The notes: a model not told the origin generated them from the sequence alone. Positions 44,278 through 53,253 are shown, counted from the stretch's first letter. The stretch is DNA of 64,000 nt from JBAYDV01 sp041672845 (GCA_041672845.1 JBAYYV010000002.1:372001-436000); one strand, 5' to 3'. Program-made: numbers and translations.

Positions 44278-46064
44278 TATTTAAATTTTTTATCTAGTTC
44301 TTTTGACGATAATATAGTCATGCATGCTAGCCCATCAGGTGTGTTTTCGGGTTCAGAGCATCCAAATAAAGAATCTATCAAGAATTGTGCCTCTAAACTA
44401 GTGAGATTTTTAGATTTTTTAGAAGCGCCAGATTTTGCCAGTTTAAGAGCTATCTTATGGCGTTCTTCAGCTTTCATAATATCTTTTGATGTATTATCTG
44501 ACAAGATAATAATTAAATCGTCTATACTTGTTTTGATAGATTCAGCATCGGTGTTAAATCCGTCAGGCAATCCATTTACTGTTATAAGATTATCTTTTCC
44601 AAATTCTATATCGAATCCCATCATCTCTATTTTTTCTTTATGTTCCTTAAGAATAGAAATAGAATTTTCATCTAAATCTATAATTTGTGAAAATAATGAA
44701 GATTGGACAATAGGTTTGAAATTATCTAATTCTTTTAAATAGTTTTCATAAAGAATCCTTTCTCGAGCTCTTGGAATATTTATTAATAATATTCCTGAAC
44801 TTACAGGAGTAATAAGGTATTTATTATGAAGTTGAATTATATTATTAGTGCATAAAGATGCATCTTCGAAAATATTATTGTAATATTTCTCTTTATGATT
44901 TTCCTTGTGTGATCCATGATCTAAGAATTCGAATTCTTCATCAGTCTGATTAAAAGGATTGAACAATGGATCGTAATTTATTTTAGGAGGAATAAGATAA
45001 GATTTGTGAAGGTCAGCTACAGGAATATTGATGGTTCCTTCTGTATCAAAATCTATTGTGGCCGATAAGGAATTTTTCCCAAGTGCTTCACGAACTGCGG
45101 CATTAAGTAATTCAAATATTTCGGATTCATTTTCAAATTTTATTTCTGCTTTAGTAGGATGAATGTTTACATCCATTGATTCAGGATTAGCTTCCATAAA
45201 AATGAAAAATGAAGGATGATATCCATCAGGAATTAGATTAGAGTAAGCTTTAGTAATCGCTTTATTAAAATAGGGAGAATGAAAATATCTACCATTTGCG
45301 AAAAGATATTGTTTAGTCTGACGTTTCTTAGCTTCTTCTGGAATACCGATAAAGCCTGAAACACTAATAATCGAAGTAGTCGTATGGATGTCAATCAATT
45401 CCTTCAGCATAGTATTTCCCTCTGTATCTAATATTCTTTGTTTGATATTAAGCGTGCGTGATAATTTAAAGACATTCTTACTATTATGAATTAATGACAT
45501 ATCTACTTCAGGACGACAAATCGCTATTCTAATGAACTCTTGTATTATGTCTCTGAATTCAGAAGCATCAGATTTTAAAAATTTTCTACGAGCAGGAACA
45601 TTATAAAAAAGGTTTCTTACTGATATATTTGTACCTACTGGTATAACACATTCATTAGGATGGGTACTAGGCGAAACCATTTTTCCTTCTATAAAATCAC
45701 AAGTGATACCTATTTCTGCTTTTTGCTCGCGACTTTTTAGAGTTACCTCACTAACCGCAGCTACAGATGCCAATGCTTCTCCTCTAAAACCATAACTCAT
45801 AATAGAATTAAGATCTTCGGCTTTTTCTATTTTAGAAGTAGCGTGACGAAGAAAACAAATAGAACATTCTTCAGGAGTCATGCCTTTACCATTATCGATA
45901 ACTTGAATCAAGGTACGACCTGAATCTTGAATAATTATATCAATACTGTCAGCACCAGCATCGATACTGTTTTCAATAAGTTCTTTCACTACTGAAGAAG
46001 GTCTTTGAATGACCTCTCCGGCAGCTATTAAATTTGATATATGTGAAGATAAAACTTTGAGCAT
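44277..46064 (-). CDS. mutL: DNA mismatch repair protein MutL
   Basis: MutL couples mismatch recognition by MutS to strand removal. The 595-residue protein has the GHKL ATPase motifs IAAGEVIQRPSSVVKELIENSIDAGA, DNGKGM and GFRGEALASVA, and the N-terminal transducer region with IHPTKAEIKFENE. The C-terminal dimerisation domain is present but lacks the DQHA(x2)E(x4)E endonuclease motif; the aligned stretch reads NIPRARERILYE. It is downstream of a small membrane protein gene and coupled to the rhomboid gene. Confidence 0.96.
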   Translation of the reverse strand: MLKVLSSHISNLIAAGEVIQRPSSVVKELIENSIDAGADSIDIIIQDSGRTLIQVIDNGKGMTPEECSICFLRHATSKIEKAEDLNSIMSYGFRGEALASVAAVSEVTLKSREQKAEIGITCDFIEGKMVSPSTHPNECVIPVGTNISVRNLFYNVPARRKFLKSDASEFRDIIQEFIRIAICRPEVDMSLIHNSKNVFKLSRTLNIKQRILDTEGNTMLKELIDIHTTTSIISVSGFIGIPEEAKKRQTKQYLFANGRYFHSPYFNKAITKAYSNLIPDGYHPSFFIFMEANPESMDVNIHPTKAEIKFENESEIFELLNAAVREALGKNSLSATIDFDTEGTINIPVADLHKSYLIPPKINYDPLFNPFNQTDEEFEFLDHGSHKENHKEKYYNNIFEDASLCTNNIIQLHNKYLITPVSSGILLINIPRARERILYENYLKELDNFKPIVQSSLFSQIIDLDENSISILKEHKEKIEMMGFDIEFGKDNLITVNGLPDGFNTDAESIKTSIDDLIIILSDNTSKDIMKAEERHKIALKLAKSGASKKSKNLTSLEAQFLIDSLFGCSEPENTPDGLACMTILSSKELDKKFK

Positions 46065-46090
46065 AAATTATCAAGGACAAACTATGAGGA

Positions 46091-46429
46091 TTATTTAATA
46101 ATACCTAAAAATTTAATAAAATAATCACCGAAACTGAAAACTAAAATAAAGAGTATTATCAATCCTAAAAGAGTAATTAACTTTTTAGAACCTGGTTTAA
46201 TAGAACTTTTTCTATTATTATCTAAGTTACTAGTGATTTTTCCACGGATAAGAGTCCCCGGTACATAATCGACGTTTTTCTTAGGAGTTTTTCCTTCACG
46301 AATAGCCTTTTCACGTTTCGCCTCTGCTACTTTATGACCAATTTTTTCTTTGGTTTCATCGTAGTACATAGGGTTATAATGAAAAACTTTATGTTTAGGA
46401 GTGCTAAAAAAGCTAATATGTAATCCCAT
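46091..46429 (-). CDS. Small conserved-type membrane protein of unknown function
   Basis: The 112-residue protein has a soluble N-terminal half (with FFSTPKHKVFHYNPMYYDE and a basic stretch AKREKAIREGKTPKK) and one C-terminal membrane helix (about 85-108). I recognise no enzymatic motif; the NPMYYDE segment looks like a conserved Bacteroidetes feature. It is first in a minus-strand run with mutL (26 nt gap) and has its own predicted promoter. Confidence 0.75.
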   Translation of the reverse strand: MGLHISFFSTPKHKVFHYNPMYYDETKEKIGHKVAEAKREKAIREGKTPKKNVDYVPGTLIRGKITSNLDNNRKSSIKPGSKKLITLLGLIILFILVFSFGDYFIKFLGIIK

Positions 46430-46451
46430 AATATATTGTTTTCTTAAAATT

Positions 46452-46459
46452 CAAATATA
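46452..46459 (-). promoter_or_regulatory. Predicted −7 box for the small membrane protein-mutL operon
   Basis: The minus strand reads TATATTTG, an exact TAnnTTTG match ending 22 nt from the start of the 112-residue protein gene. Confidence 0.55.
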
Positions 46460-46474
46460 GAAAAAATATTTGAT

Positions 46475-46482
46475 TAATTTTG
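46475..46482 (+). promoter_or_regulatory. Predicted −7 box for ispF
   Basis: TAATTTTG is an exact TAnnTTTG match. It is divergent from the mutL-operon box. Confidence 0.5.
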
Positions 46483-46573
46483 TATCGAAATAATTTTAGA
46501 ACTATATTAAATATATCAAAATAAGTGCCAATAATTTATGACAAAAGTAGTAAAACTAAATAAAGATAATATT

Positions 46574-47059
46574 ATGGATAGGATTAATGTTAAAATCGGG
46601 AACGGATATGATGTGCATAAATTAGCTAAAGGATTAAAATTAGTACTTGCAGGAGTAGAAATAAAACATACTAAAGGACTTGTAGCACATTCTGATGGGG
46701 ATGTAGTTATACATGCTTTATGTGATGCATTATTAGGTGCTTTATCTTTAGGAGATATTGGCCAACATTTTCCAGATACAGAAAATGAATATAAAAATAT
46801 AGATAGCCGAATTCTTTTATCTAGAGTAATGCTTATGGTGAGAGATCGGGGGTTCAATATAGGTAATGTAGATATCACTATTTTAGCACAAGAACCTAAA
46901 CTTCTGATGTATCGCGAATTAATGGTAGGCACTCTGTCCTCTTTAATGAATTGTAGGGTAGATCAAGTTTCTGTAAAAACTACTACTACAGAACATTTGG
47001 GCTATATCGGTAGGGAAGAAGGGATAGCTACATATGCTACTGTTTTGATTTTTAAGTAA
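46574..47059 (+). CDS. ispF: 2-C-methyl-D-erythritol 2,4-cyclodiphosphate synthase
   Basis: IspF cyclises CDP-ME-2-phosphate in the MEP isoprenoid pathway. The metal-binding GNGYDVHKL, the GVEIKHTKGLVAHSDGDVVIHALCDALLGAL core and the C-terminal KTTTTEHLGYIGREEGIA are diagnostic. I chose the ATG at 46574 (161 residues, the usual length). An in-frame ATG at 46538 would add 12 non-conserved residues and lies closer to the promoter, so it cannot be excluded. Confidence 0.94.
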   Translation: MDRINVKIGNGYDVHKLAKGLKLVLAGVEIKHTKGLVAHSDGDVVIHALCDALLGALSLGDIGQHFPDTENEYKNIDSRILLSRVMLMVRDRGFNIGNVDITILAQEPKLLMYRELMVGTLSSLMNCRVDQVSVKTTTTEHLGYIGREEGIATYATVLIFK

Positions 47060-47147
47060 CAATATATTTTTCAAATTATTCCTCATTATATCTGAATAAT
47101 GGTAGTATTAATAGGCTGTAACAGAAGTTATTTTATAAATAAATTAT

Positions 47148-47177
47148 TTTGTAATTATTAAATTATTTATACCTTTG
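47148..47177 (+). promoter_or_regulatory. Predicted promoter of the tRNA pair
   Basis: TTTG (47148-47151), an 18-nt spacer and TACCTTTG (47170-47177) match the Bacteroidetes −33/−7 promoter. Transcription would start near 47181, about 47 nt before tRNA-Gln. Confidence 0.65.
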
Positions 47178-47227
47178 CACTCCTTAATAATACTTAATAG
47201 AATTAACAATTAGAGTATTATCCATAT

Positions 47228-47298
47228 TGAGATATAGTGCAGTGGTAACACGACAGATTCTGGTTCTGTAAACCCAAGTTCGATTCTTGGTATCTCAA
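47228..47298 (+). tRNA. tRNA-Gln (anticodon CUG)
   Basis: A cloverleaf can be drawn: acceptor TGAGATA/TATCTCA (7 bp), D stem GTG/CAC, anticodon stem ACAGA/TCTGT with loop TTCTGGT (anticodon CTG), and T stem CCAAG/CTTGG with loop TTCGATT. The discriminator is A and CCA is not encoded. Anticodon CUG reads CAG glutamine codons. Confidence 0.9.
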
Positions 47299-47304
47299 CA
47301 TAAT

Positions 47305-47378
47305 GGCGAGATAGCTCAGCCGGTTAGAGCGCATGATTCATAATCATGAGGTCCCCAGTTCAATCCTGGGTCTCGCTA
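47305..47378 (+). tRNA. tRNA with anticodon CAU (elongator Met type, or Ile2)
   Basis: A complete cloverleaf is visible: acceptor GGCGAGA/TCTCGCT with a G-U first pair, D stem GCTC/GAGC, anticodon stem CATGA/TCATG with loop TTCATAA, and T stem CCCAG/CTGGG with loop TTCAATC. The anticodon stem lacks the three G-C pairs of an initiator tRNA, so this is elongator Met. A lysidine-modified tRNA-Ile2 cannot be excluded from the gene alone. Confidence 0.9.
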
Positions 47379-47381
47379 CAG

Positions 47382-47414
47382 AAAGCCTTCGATATTAATC
47401 GGAGGCTTTTTTAT
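47382..47414 (+). terminator. Intrinsic terminator of the tRNA operon
   Basis: AAAGCCTTCGAT (47382-47393) pairs with ATCGGAGGCTTT (47398-47409), 12 bp with one G-T pair and a 4-nt loop, followed by a T-run. It lies right after tRNA-Met. Confidence 0.88.
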
Positions 47415-47465
47415 AGTACTTCTGATATTTTTCAGTCTTTTAGTAATCTTTCTAAATTTTCTTTA

Positions 47466-47473
47466 TAATTTTG
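47466..47473 (+). promoter_or_regulatory. Predicted −7 box for the LysR gene
   Basis: TAATTTTG is an exact match with only 4 nt before the ATG at 47478, predicting a leaderless mRNA. Confidence 0.6.
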
Positions 47474-47477
47474 TGTT

Positions 47478-48392
47478 ATGAATGATTTTCGATTACAAGT
47501 ATTTATTTCGGTAGCTGAGACTTTAAGTTTCACACGAGCTTCTGAAAAATTATATATTTCACAGCCTGCTATCTCTAAACATATTAGGGAGTTAGAGGCG
47601 TCTTATGGGGTACAACTTTTTGAAAGAACTCGTTCTTCAGTTAAATTAACGGAGGAAGGTAATCGTTTTTATGTGTATGCTATTGATATTTGTGATAAAT
47701 ATAAGGAATTAGAATTCGAGATGAGTCTTTATAATAAAAAGGTAAAAGGAGAATTGAAAATTGGTGCTAGTTCGACGATTTCTCAATATATTTTGCCTAA
47801 GATTTTATCTCATTTTATGAATGATTATCCTGATATTCGTATTAATTTGTTTAATGGCAATACTCAGCAAATCGAGAAGATGCTTCAGGATCATAGAATA
47901 GATTTGGGGATGATCGAGGGTCGAAATGGCATAAGCGAATTTAATTGTGAAAAGTTTCAGAATGATGAAATAGTTCTAGTAAGAAAAACAAGATTACAGG
48001 ATGAAGATTTTTCTGCTAATGTTTCGTCTGTCGACAATATTTCTATTGATGAACTTAAGAATCTTAAACTCGTGCTTCGTGAGGATGGTTCTGGTACTTT
48101 GAATGTTATTAACACTGCTTTAGCTGAAGTAGGAGTCGAATTAACTGATCTAAATATTCTCACTAATCTAGGTAGTACAGAAAGTATCAAGCACTTCCTA
48201 ATGGAAACACCTGATACTTATGGTTTGATTTCTATAGCAGCCTTACATTCTGAGCTGATGCATAATGAACTTCAAGTAGTCGATGTAGATGGACTTTCTA
48301 TAGATAGAGAATTGTTATTTATATCTTTAACAGGGAAACGAAGCCGTCTTTCAGATAAATTTAAAATCTATGCTAAAAGTGAACTATTTTAA
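47478..48392 (+). CDS. LysR-family transcriptional regulator
   Basis: The 304-residue protein has an N-terminal winged helix-turn-helix (residues about 1-60, with TRASEKLYISQPAISKHIRELE) and a C-terminal two-lobe effector domain (about 88-300, with LKIGASSTISQYILPKIL). The regulated genes are not evident: it does not sit divergent to an operon, it follows the tRNA pair, and its 3' end overlaps the convergent phosphodiesterase gene by 9 nt. The effector is unknown. Confidence 0.93.
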   Translation: MNDFRLQVFISVAETLSFTRASEKLYISQPAISKHIRELEASYGVQLFERTRSSVKLTEEGNRFYVYAIDICDKYKELEFEMSLYNKKVKGELKIGASSTISQYILPKILSHFMNDYPDIRINLFNGNTQQIEKMLQDHRIDLGMIEGRNGISEFNCEKFQNDEIVLVRKTRLQDEDFSANVSSVDNISIDELKNLKLVLREDGSGTLNVINTALAEVGVELTDLNILTNLGSTESIKHFLMETPDTYGLISIAALHSELMHNELQVVDVDGLSIDRELLFISLTGKRSRLSDKFKIYAKSELF

Positions 48393-49580
48393 TAGTTTTT
48401 TGTAAGGTTCATTTTCCCCATCATTGGTGTTAGCCTTTACTCCAATAATCTTAGCTGTCATAGGATAAATGCAAGTATTATTTATTATTGTATTTAGCTG
48501 GTAATGATCCTTAAAATCTGGTCCGTATGCGATAAGAGGTACATGCATTTCTACGTTTTGAGGTGCAAAACCATGAGCCCCGCCGTCATAATGAGCATTG
48601 TGGCTAAACTGCCAACCTATTTCTGGAAGGACTAGAATGTCTCCTATATTAGAATCATCAGAGAATTGAAGGCTATCAGGGATATCAGCTCGTTTCCAAA
48701 CATATAAATGTTCAACATCTTTTAGTGCATTATAAATCGAATCAGTGCAATTTTTTTCAGCATATATCATAGTAGGAATATTTCCTACAAGATGAGTAAT
48801 CCAACTATTTTTAATATAATTTTCAGGTTCAATATTATTTTCCTTAGGAACGGCAGCCATACCATGATCCGAAAGAATAATTAAATTAATATTATCTCCA
48901 TTTGGCAATTGTTTAATCTCTTGATATAAGATAGCCATTAGACTATCCAGAGAATGAACCATTTTTTTTGTTTCTTTTCCGTAAGGACCATATTTATGAC
49001 CTACACCATCGGGTTCTTCGAAATAGGTCATGACTAATCTACAGTTTTGATTAGTTAACCAACTAATAGTAGTGTCTACTCTTTGTCCAAAAGTCAATAG
49101 GTGATTACTCCATTCTTTAGAAAGGAAAGGTTTCATGCCATTTATAGCAGCATCTGCACCTACCCAATATAGGCTACCCACTTTTACATCTTGTTTAGCT
49201 GCTGTATTCCAAATAGGTTCGCCTTTATAATAATCAGGATTATGTCTATTTGCGTTAGTTATTTTATAAAAATCCTTCTTTTCATAGTTGTAAAAAGTAT
49301 TGCCAATAATACCATTATGCTCAGGACGTAAGCCTGTCGCCAATGTATAATGATTTGGGAAAGTTATAGATGGAAAGCTAGGTGCCATTTCTGCAAAAGT
49401 AGATACCTGTGCTAATTCCCATAGAAATGGAGTATTGGTGCTATCTAAATAACTAATTCTGAAACCATCCAATGAGACTATTACAGTCTGGGAAGGTTTT
49501 TTAGACCAGTTAATGACACTAAAAACTACCAGCACTATTACAGCTAGCCCTATCACAATAGAAGAAATAATCCGTTTCAT
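48384..49580 (-). CDS. Membrane-anchored nucleotide pyrophosphatase/phosphodiesterase (NPP, alkaline phosphatase superfamily)
   Basis: The 398-residue protein starts with one membrane helix (about 5-26), so the domain should face the periplasm. It has the NPP signature SLDGFRISYLD (metal aspartate), the nucleophile threonine in SITFPNHYTLATGL, GVGHKYGP and ILSDHGM with further zinc ligands, and HGFAPQNVEMHVPL near the end. NPP enzymes split nucleotide phosphodiesters and pyrophosphates, including FAD and NAD in characterised members. It is third in the FMN-riboswitch operon, 36 nt after the ATP-grasp-like gene; a role in cleaving imported FAD is inference from that context. Confidence 0.9.
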   Translation of the reverse strand: MKRIISSIVIGLAVIVLVVFSVINWSKKPSQTVIVSLDGFRISYLDSTNTPFLWELAQVSTFAEMAPSFPSITFPNHYTLATGLRPEHNGIIGNTFYNYEKKDFYKITNANRHNPDYYKGEPIWNTAAKQDVKVGSLYWVGADAAINGMKPFLSKEWSNHLLTFGQRVDTTISWLTNQNCRLVMTYFEEPDGVGHKYGPYGKETKKMVHSLDSLMAILYQEIKQLPNGDNINLIILSDHGMAAVPKENNIEPENYIKNSWITHLVGNIPTMIYAEKNCTDSIYNALKDVEHLYVWKRADIPDSLQFSDDSNIGDILVLPEIGWQFSHNAHYDGGAHGFAPQNVEMHVPLIAYGPDFKDHYQLNTIINNTCIYPMTAKIIGVKANTNDGENEPYKKLLK

Positions 49581-49616
49581 AATAATATTTTTTATTTTTT
49601 ATTAAATCTGTATAGT

Positions 49617-50696
49617 CTATAATTTTTGAAAATTCATAATTCCAATCTCATAAAAGCGGTTAGAAAAGTTACCCATTGTTTGACGAAAATTTATTTCACA
49701 AATGGGGTAGAATCCACTTTTATGAAAAAACATATCTATAGAAATGATCCCAGTGTATGACTGTGAGTCTGAATAAATTAATTGTTTTAAAAACTTTCTC
49801 AACTTTTCTTTTACTTGATTTAGTTCATCGGTTGGCATATAATGGCTGAGCAATTCCACTTTTTCTTTTTCGCTAATATCTAAGTTTTGGAGGTAAGCAC
49901 CCCCATTAGTGTTAAAAATAGAGTAAGCGAGAAATTTTACATCTCCATCCTCTGCATTCCCATTATCTATATTTTTATTGTTTATATTTCTATTTTCACT
50001 AATGAATTCCATTGCGAAATCTTGTAATATAGAATAGCGTTTTTCGGCCATGAAGAATCCGTGTTTTTTTAAAATGTTTTGGCACCAGCCAGTATCACTA
50101 TGACTGAAATCTTTTCTACACCAACGAAGTCCACGGCCACTTCCTGACCATGGAGATTTGAAAACCACGTTTCTATATTTTTCAGCGAAGTTATGTGCTT
50201 CTGTTAATGAAGTGATTTTAGTAGGAGTTAATAGCTTGAAATTTTTTGATCTATTTTGAATTTCTGAATTATTTATCCAGTTTATAGCTTCTATGGTTCG
50301 TTCGCGAGATGATAAATAATGTAATCGTTCTAGATAAGCATCGGTAGGAAGCATGGATTTAGAAATTCCTGTGTTTATCAATAGTTTTCTTATAGCCCAG
50401 TCCCATCCCCATACATCTATGTTAGTAATCAGTCCTTTTTCTATAAGAATAGGTATATCTTTTAATATATGAATCACCTGAATATTATTATTTGAACAAT
50501 ATTCTTGAATTACAGTAGGGATGTTGTTTGGATTAATATCTTCACAATAAATATAATCTCCTCTTTTCGCTATAGAGGTCATATACCAACCTTTAGTTTT
50601 TGCTAATGTTCGTAATACGGCTGGAGAAACGAAATTTTCATCCTTATTAGCCAAAGACATATCATGCTGGGGATTAAAAATATATATTGTACTCAT
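49617..50696 (-). CDS. ATP-grasp-like protein of unknown function
   Basis: The 359-residue cytoplasmic protein begins IYIFNPQHDMSLANKDENF, a start I associate with uncharacterised Bacteroidetes proteins. The centre has a glycine-rich loop FKSPWSGSGRGLRW (near residue 194), and the C-terminal part has GIISIDMFF then ICEINFRQTMG, matching the Mg-binding Glu-x-Asn arrangement of ATP-grasp ligases. Substrates are unknown. It starts 1 nt after the TonB receptor stop and precedes the NPP gene, so it is cotranscribed under the FMN riboswitch. A link to flavin metabolism is therefore suggested but unproven. A ten-residue Asn-rich insertion (NRNINNKNID) sits near residue 236. Confidence 0.8.
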   Translation of the reverse strand: MSTIYIFNPQHDMSLANKDENFVSPAVLRTLAKTKGWYMTSIAKRGDYIYCEDINPNNIPTVIQEYCSNNNIQVIHILKDIPILIEKGLITNIDVWGWDWAIRKLLINTGISKSMLPTDAYLERLHYLSSRERTIEAINWINNSEIQNRSKNFKLLTPTKITSLTEAHNFAEKYRNVVFKSPWSGSGRGLRWCRKDFSHSDTGWCQNILKKHGFFMAEKRYSILQDFAMEFISENRNINNKNIDNGNAEDGDVKFLAYSIFNTNGGAYLQNLDISEKEKVELLSHYMPTDELNQVKEKLRKFLKQLIYSDSQSYTGIISIDMFFHKSGFYPICEINFRQTMGNFSNRFYEIGIMNFQKL

Positions 50697-50697
50697 T

Positions 50698-53097
50698 TTA
50701 AAAACGAAAATTTATGCCAATGTTGAAATTTCTGTAAGCACCCCAGTATCCTCTAAATGATTCACGATTATGATTTGTGCCGTCTTTACCTCGTTCGACA
50801 TAATGAGATTCGGTGACATTATTTATGTTAAGGAATAGAGTCATAGCGTTCTTTTTAAATGGTTTGTGCCATTTTGCGTGAAAATTTAACAAAAAATATC
50901 CGGGTATGCGGTATGAATCTGATTTATCGTTAATATTTGTTCTTGATGCGGGGTCGAAATCTGCCCAGAATCTGTCATTGTATACTAGGTCGTTTTCGAA
51001 AGATAAGCCTATTAGGGGGCTATATATAATTTTACCACCTATTTGTGTTTGTGGGCTATCGCCTACATGAAGACCATCGCTATATACATTGACTGTTTGA
51101 TTTATTTGTCCAGTGTAAGGATCGTAAATGTTTGCTGATACATCGTTTTTCCATTTATTTTCACTTAATGCTCCGTATGCTGATATTCTTACCTGATTAC
51201 TTAAATTATAAAAAGCATTGATTTCTAATCCGTAGTGTAAGGCATTTAATCCCGTAACCATATAACGATAGGGCTCATTATCCAATGGTTGGTAAGGATT
51301 GCTCATTAGAGCTTTGTTTTTCCAATAAGCTATATATGTAGTTACTTCCAGGCCTGAAACATTGCCGACAAGACGGTATCCAAATTCTCCTAAATAATTC
51401 TTTTGGTTTTTTACATTGTGGGAAATTATATTATTACCATTGGCAAAATATACTTTGGCGTAAGGGGCTCTGTTATAAATTGCCGCGTTTAAATATATAG
51501 AATTAGAATTGTTGATTTTATAAAGTGTTCCAGCTTTTATGCTAAATCCTATACCCTTGGCCAAATCGCTGTAAATATGGTTAATGTAATTATATTTATC
51601 CCATCTTCTAGTAGTAGATCCACTAAATGATGCACCTATTTTTAATGTTAATTTACCATTTTCACTAGTGTAATTATTTAATAAATAAAGAGTTAAGTAA
51701 TTAGTATGACGACCATTATTTGTTCTGATATAATCGCCTTCTTTTTTTATAGGATTTCTAAGTGCAAGACCTGCTAAAGAGTTATGTTCGTAATCTTCAT
51801 ACCAATAATCCCCGCCTAACATATCAGTGATTTGTTCTTTTTCCCAGGTATTATACAGTTGATAATGCAGTCCTGCTTGAAAATCAAATTTCTTATTTAA
51901 TTTCAGATCTAAAGCAGATAAATAGCCTATTTGAATATGTCCAGCTAGATAATCAGTTTGAATATTGTTACATTTATTGCCGAGGTTGGTAGGATTTTTA
52001 TTGTCGGCATAGACAGAATACCAATCAATGTAACCTGCTTTTTGATGGTCAATAATTCTATTACCCCAGTTAGTACTTTCATTCCAGCTTCCGCCTCCTG
52101 TCCCATAAGCACCATATAAAGTATTTCTCCACTGAATATTTATGTTATGTTTCCATATATCGTTATAAGTGTGTGTTAGAGTGATATATGGCTTGTGATA
52201 AAAGTTTTTGCTAATATTTCTTTTATCGTTTTGATAATATCCCCAATTTTTAGAATAGTTATTACCATATCGTTCTACCTCAGCATAACTTAGCCTAGCA
52301 GATCTCTGTTGATGTTTTTCTGGTGAACCTAATACAGTAAATAATAGGCTATTATGTTTATTAAATTTTTTATAAATGGAAAGTAAGTATGATGCGGCTC
52401 TCACATAAGTACATTCGACTTGTCCAGGACCCCAAGTATATGAACCTGTGAAGTTTATGGACCAATCATGTTTCAGTGTGCCACTATTATAGCTCAAAAA
52501 GCTTTTTTGGTTACTATAACTAGTAATGTTATGACCTACTTTTAAAAAAAAATCTGGAGATGGAGTAGTAGTAATGATGTTAATAGTACCACCTACTGAA
52601 TTATCAGCAAGCATAGAATTACCTATTCCTTTCTGTAATTGAATTTGGGCAGTGCCATCTACTAGCCCTGCCCAATTATTCCAATACATCGATCCGCTAG
52701 TTAATCCTGAAATAGGAAGTCCATTTAAGAGAATAGAAATATTTTCTTGTTTGAATCCTCTAATATTAATATTAGCTTCTCCGAAACTACCACTTTCGGA
52801 AGTGGCATATACTCCTGGATTAAATTTAAGGAGTTCTGGAAATGTTTGTCCAGGTGATTTTACACTTATTTCTTCACGACTAATATTTGTTAATCTTAAA
52901 GGGGATTTGTAAATAGTAGTAATACCGGCTGATACACAGATTTCGTTTAGTAATACAATAGTACTATCGGGGTCGATAGCTAAAACTAGACTGTCATTAG
53001 GGCTTTTGATTAATTCTCTATCATTATAACCTGAAACGGAATTAGCTCCGAAACAGAATGAGATGACGAGAATTAAAATTTTAATTGGTTTTTTCAT
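50698..53097 (-). CDS. TonB-dependent outer-membrane receptor under FMN riboswitch control
   Basis: The 799-residue protein has a signal peptide (cleavage near NSVSG), a TonB-box-like N-terminal stretch, a plug domain (about 80-190, with FPELLKFNPGVYATSES, INIRGFKQENISILLNG and GGTINIITT) and a 22-strand-type barrel ending in the aromatic residue of NIGINFRF. The upstream FMN riboswitch implies a flavin or flavin precursor as substrate; the riboswitch class is known, the substrate is inference. I chose the ATG at 53095-53097 because it starts a proper signal peptide and follows AAGG by 5 nt. Start codons at 53127-53133 would fall inside the riboswitch expression platform. Confidence 0.92.
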   Translation of the reverse strand: MKKPIKILILVISFCFGANSVSGYNDRELIKSPNDSLVLAIDPDSTIVLLNEICVSAGITTIYKSPLRLTNISREEISVKSPGQTFPELLKFNPGVYATSESGSFGEANINIRGFKQENISILLNGLPISGLTSGSMYWNNWAGLVDGTAQIQLQKGIGNSMLADNSVGGTINIITTTPSPDFFLKVGHNITSYSNQKSFLSYNSGTLKHDWSINFTGSYTWGPGQVECTYVRAASYLLSIYKKFNKHNSLLFTVLGSPEKHQQRSARLSYAEVERYGNNYSKNWGYYQNDKRNISKNFYHKPYITLTHTYNDIWKHNINIQWRNTLYGAYGTGGGSWNESTNWGNRIIDHQKAGYIDWYSVYADNKNPTNLGNKCNNIQTDYLAGHIQIGYLSALDLKLNKKFDFQAGLHYQLYNTWEKEQITDMLGGDYWYEDYEHNSLAGLALRNPIKKEGDYIRTNNGRHTNYLTLYLLNNYTSENGKLTLKIGASFSGSTTRRWDKYNYINHIYSDLAKGIGFSIKAGTLYKINNSNSIYLNAAIYNRAPYAKVYFANGNNIISHNVKNQKNYLGEFGYRLVGNVSGLEVTTYIAYWKNKALMSNPYQPLDNEPYRYMVTGLNALHYGLEINAFYNLSNQVRISAYGALSENKWKNDVSANIYDPYTGQINQTVNVYSDGLHVGDSPQTQIGGKIIYSPLIGLSFENDLVYNDRFWADFDPASRTNINDKSDSYRIPGYFLLNFHAKWHKPFKKNAMTLFLNINNVTESHYVERGKDGTNHNRESFRGYWGAYRNFNIGINFRF

Positions 53098-53102
53098 TTG
53101 TA

Positions 53103-53137
53103 CCTTGATAAAATTAATAATTCGCATCATCAAGGCA
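53103..53137 (-). promoter_or_regulatory. Riboswitch expression platform: hairpin sequestering the receptor's ribosome binding site
   Basis: On the minus strand CCTTGAT (53135-53129) pairs with ATCAAGG (53109-53103), 7 bp around a 19-nt loop. The AAGG in its 3' arm is the best Shine-Dalgarno-like sequence for the ATG at 53097. The 5' arm can instead pair as TGCCTTGA with TCAAGGCA inside the aptamer (53249-53242), 8 bp. The two pairings exclude each other. Confidence 0.65.
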
Positions 53138-53138
53138 T

Positions 53139-53253
53139 ATCTTCTTTCATCCAGACTATAACTGTCGGTACCGTGATTTCAACGGTTCAGCCTCATTTAG
53201 AGAGGGTAGCGGACTATAACCGCCGGTAGGGAATCTAACCCTGCCTTGAAGAT
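53139..53253 (-). ncRNA. FMN riboswitch (RFN element)
   Basis: The minus strand carries the conserved RFN blocks in order: P1 ATCTTC/GAAGAT closing the domain, GGCAGGGTTAGATTCCCT, ACCGGCGGTTATAGTCCGC, a variable arm (TACCCTCTCTAAATGAGG), and ACCGACAGTTATAGTCTGG followed by ATGAAAGAAGAT. This is an aptamer that binds FMN and usually represses riboflavin synthesis or transport genes. Here it precedes a TonB receptor rather than a rib gene. Confidence 0.93.

Noticed and set aside
47305..47378. Initiator tRNA-fMet
   Set aside because: The anticodon stem lacks the three consecutive G-C pairs that mark initiator tRNAs.
53098..53133. TonB receptor starting at 53133, 53130 or 53127
   Set aside because: These codons lie in the riboswitch expression platform and add residues before a normal signal peptide that starts at 53097.
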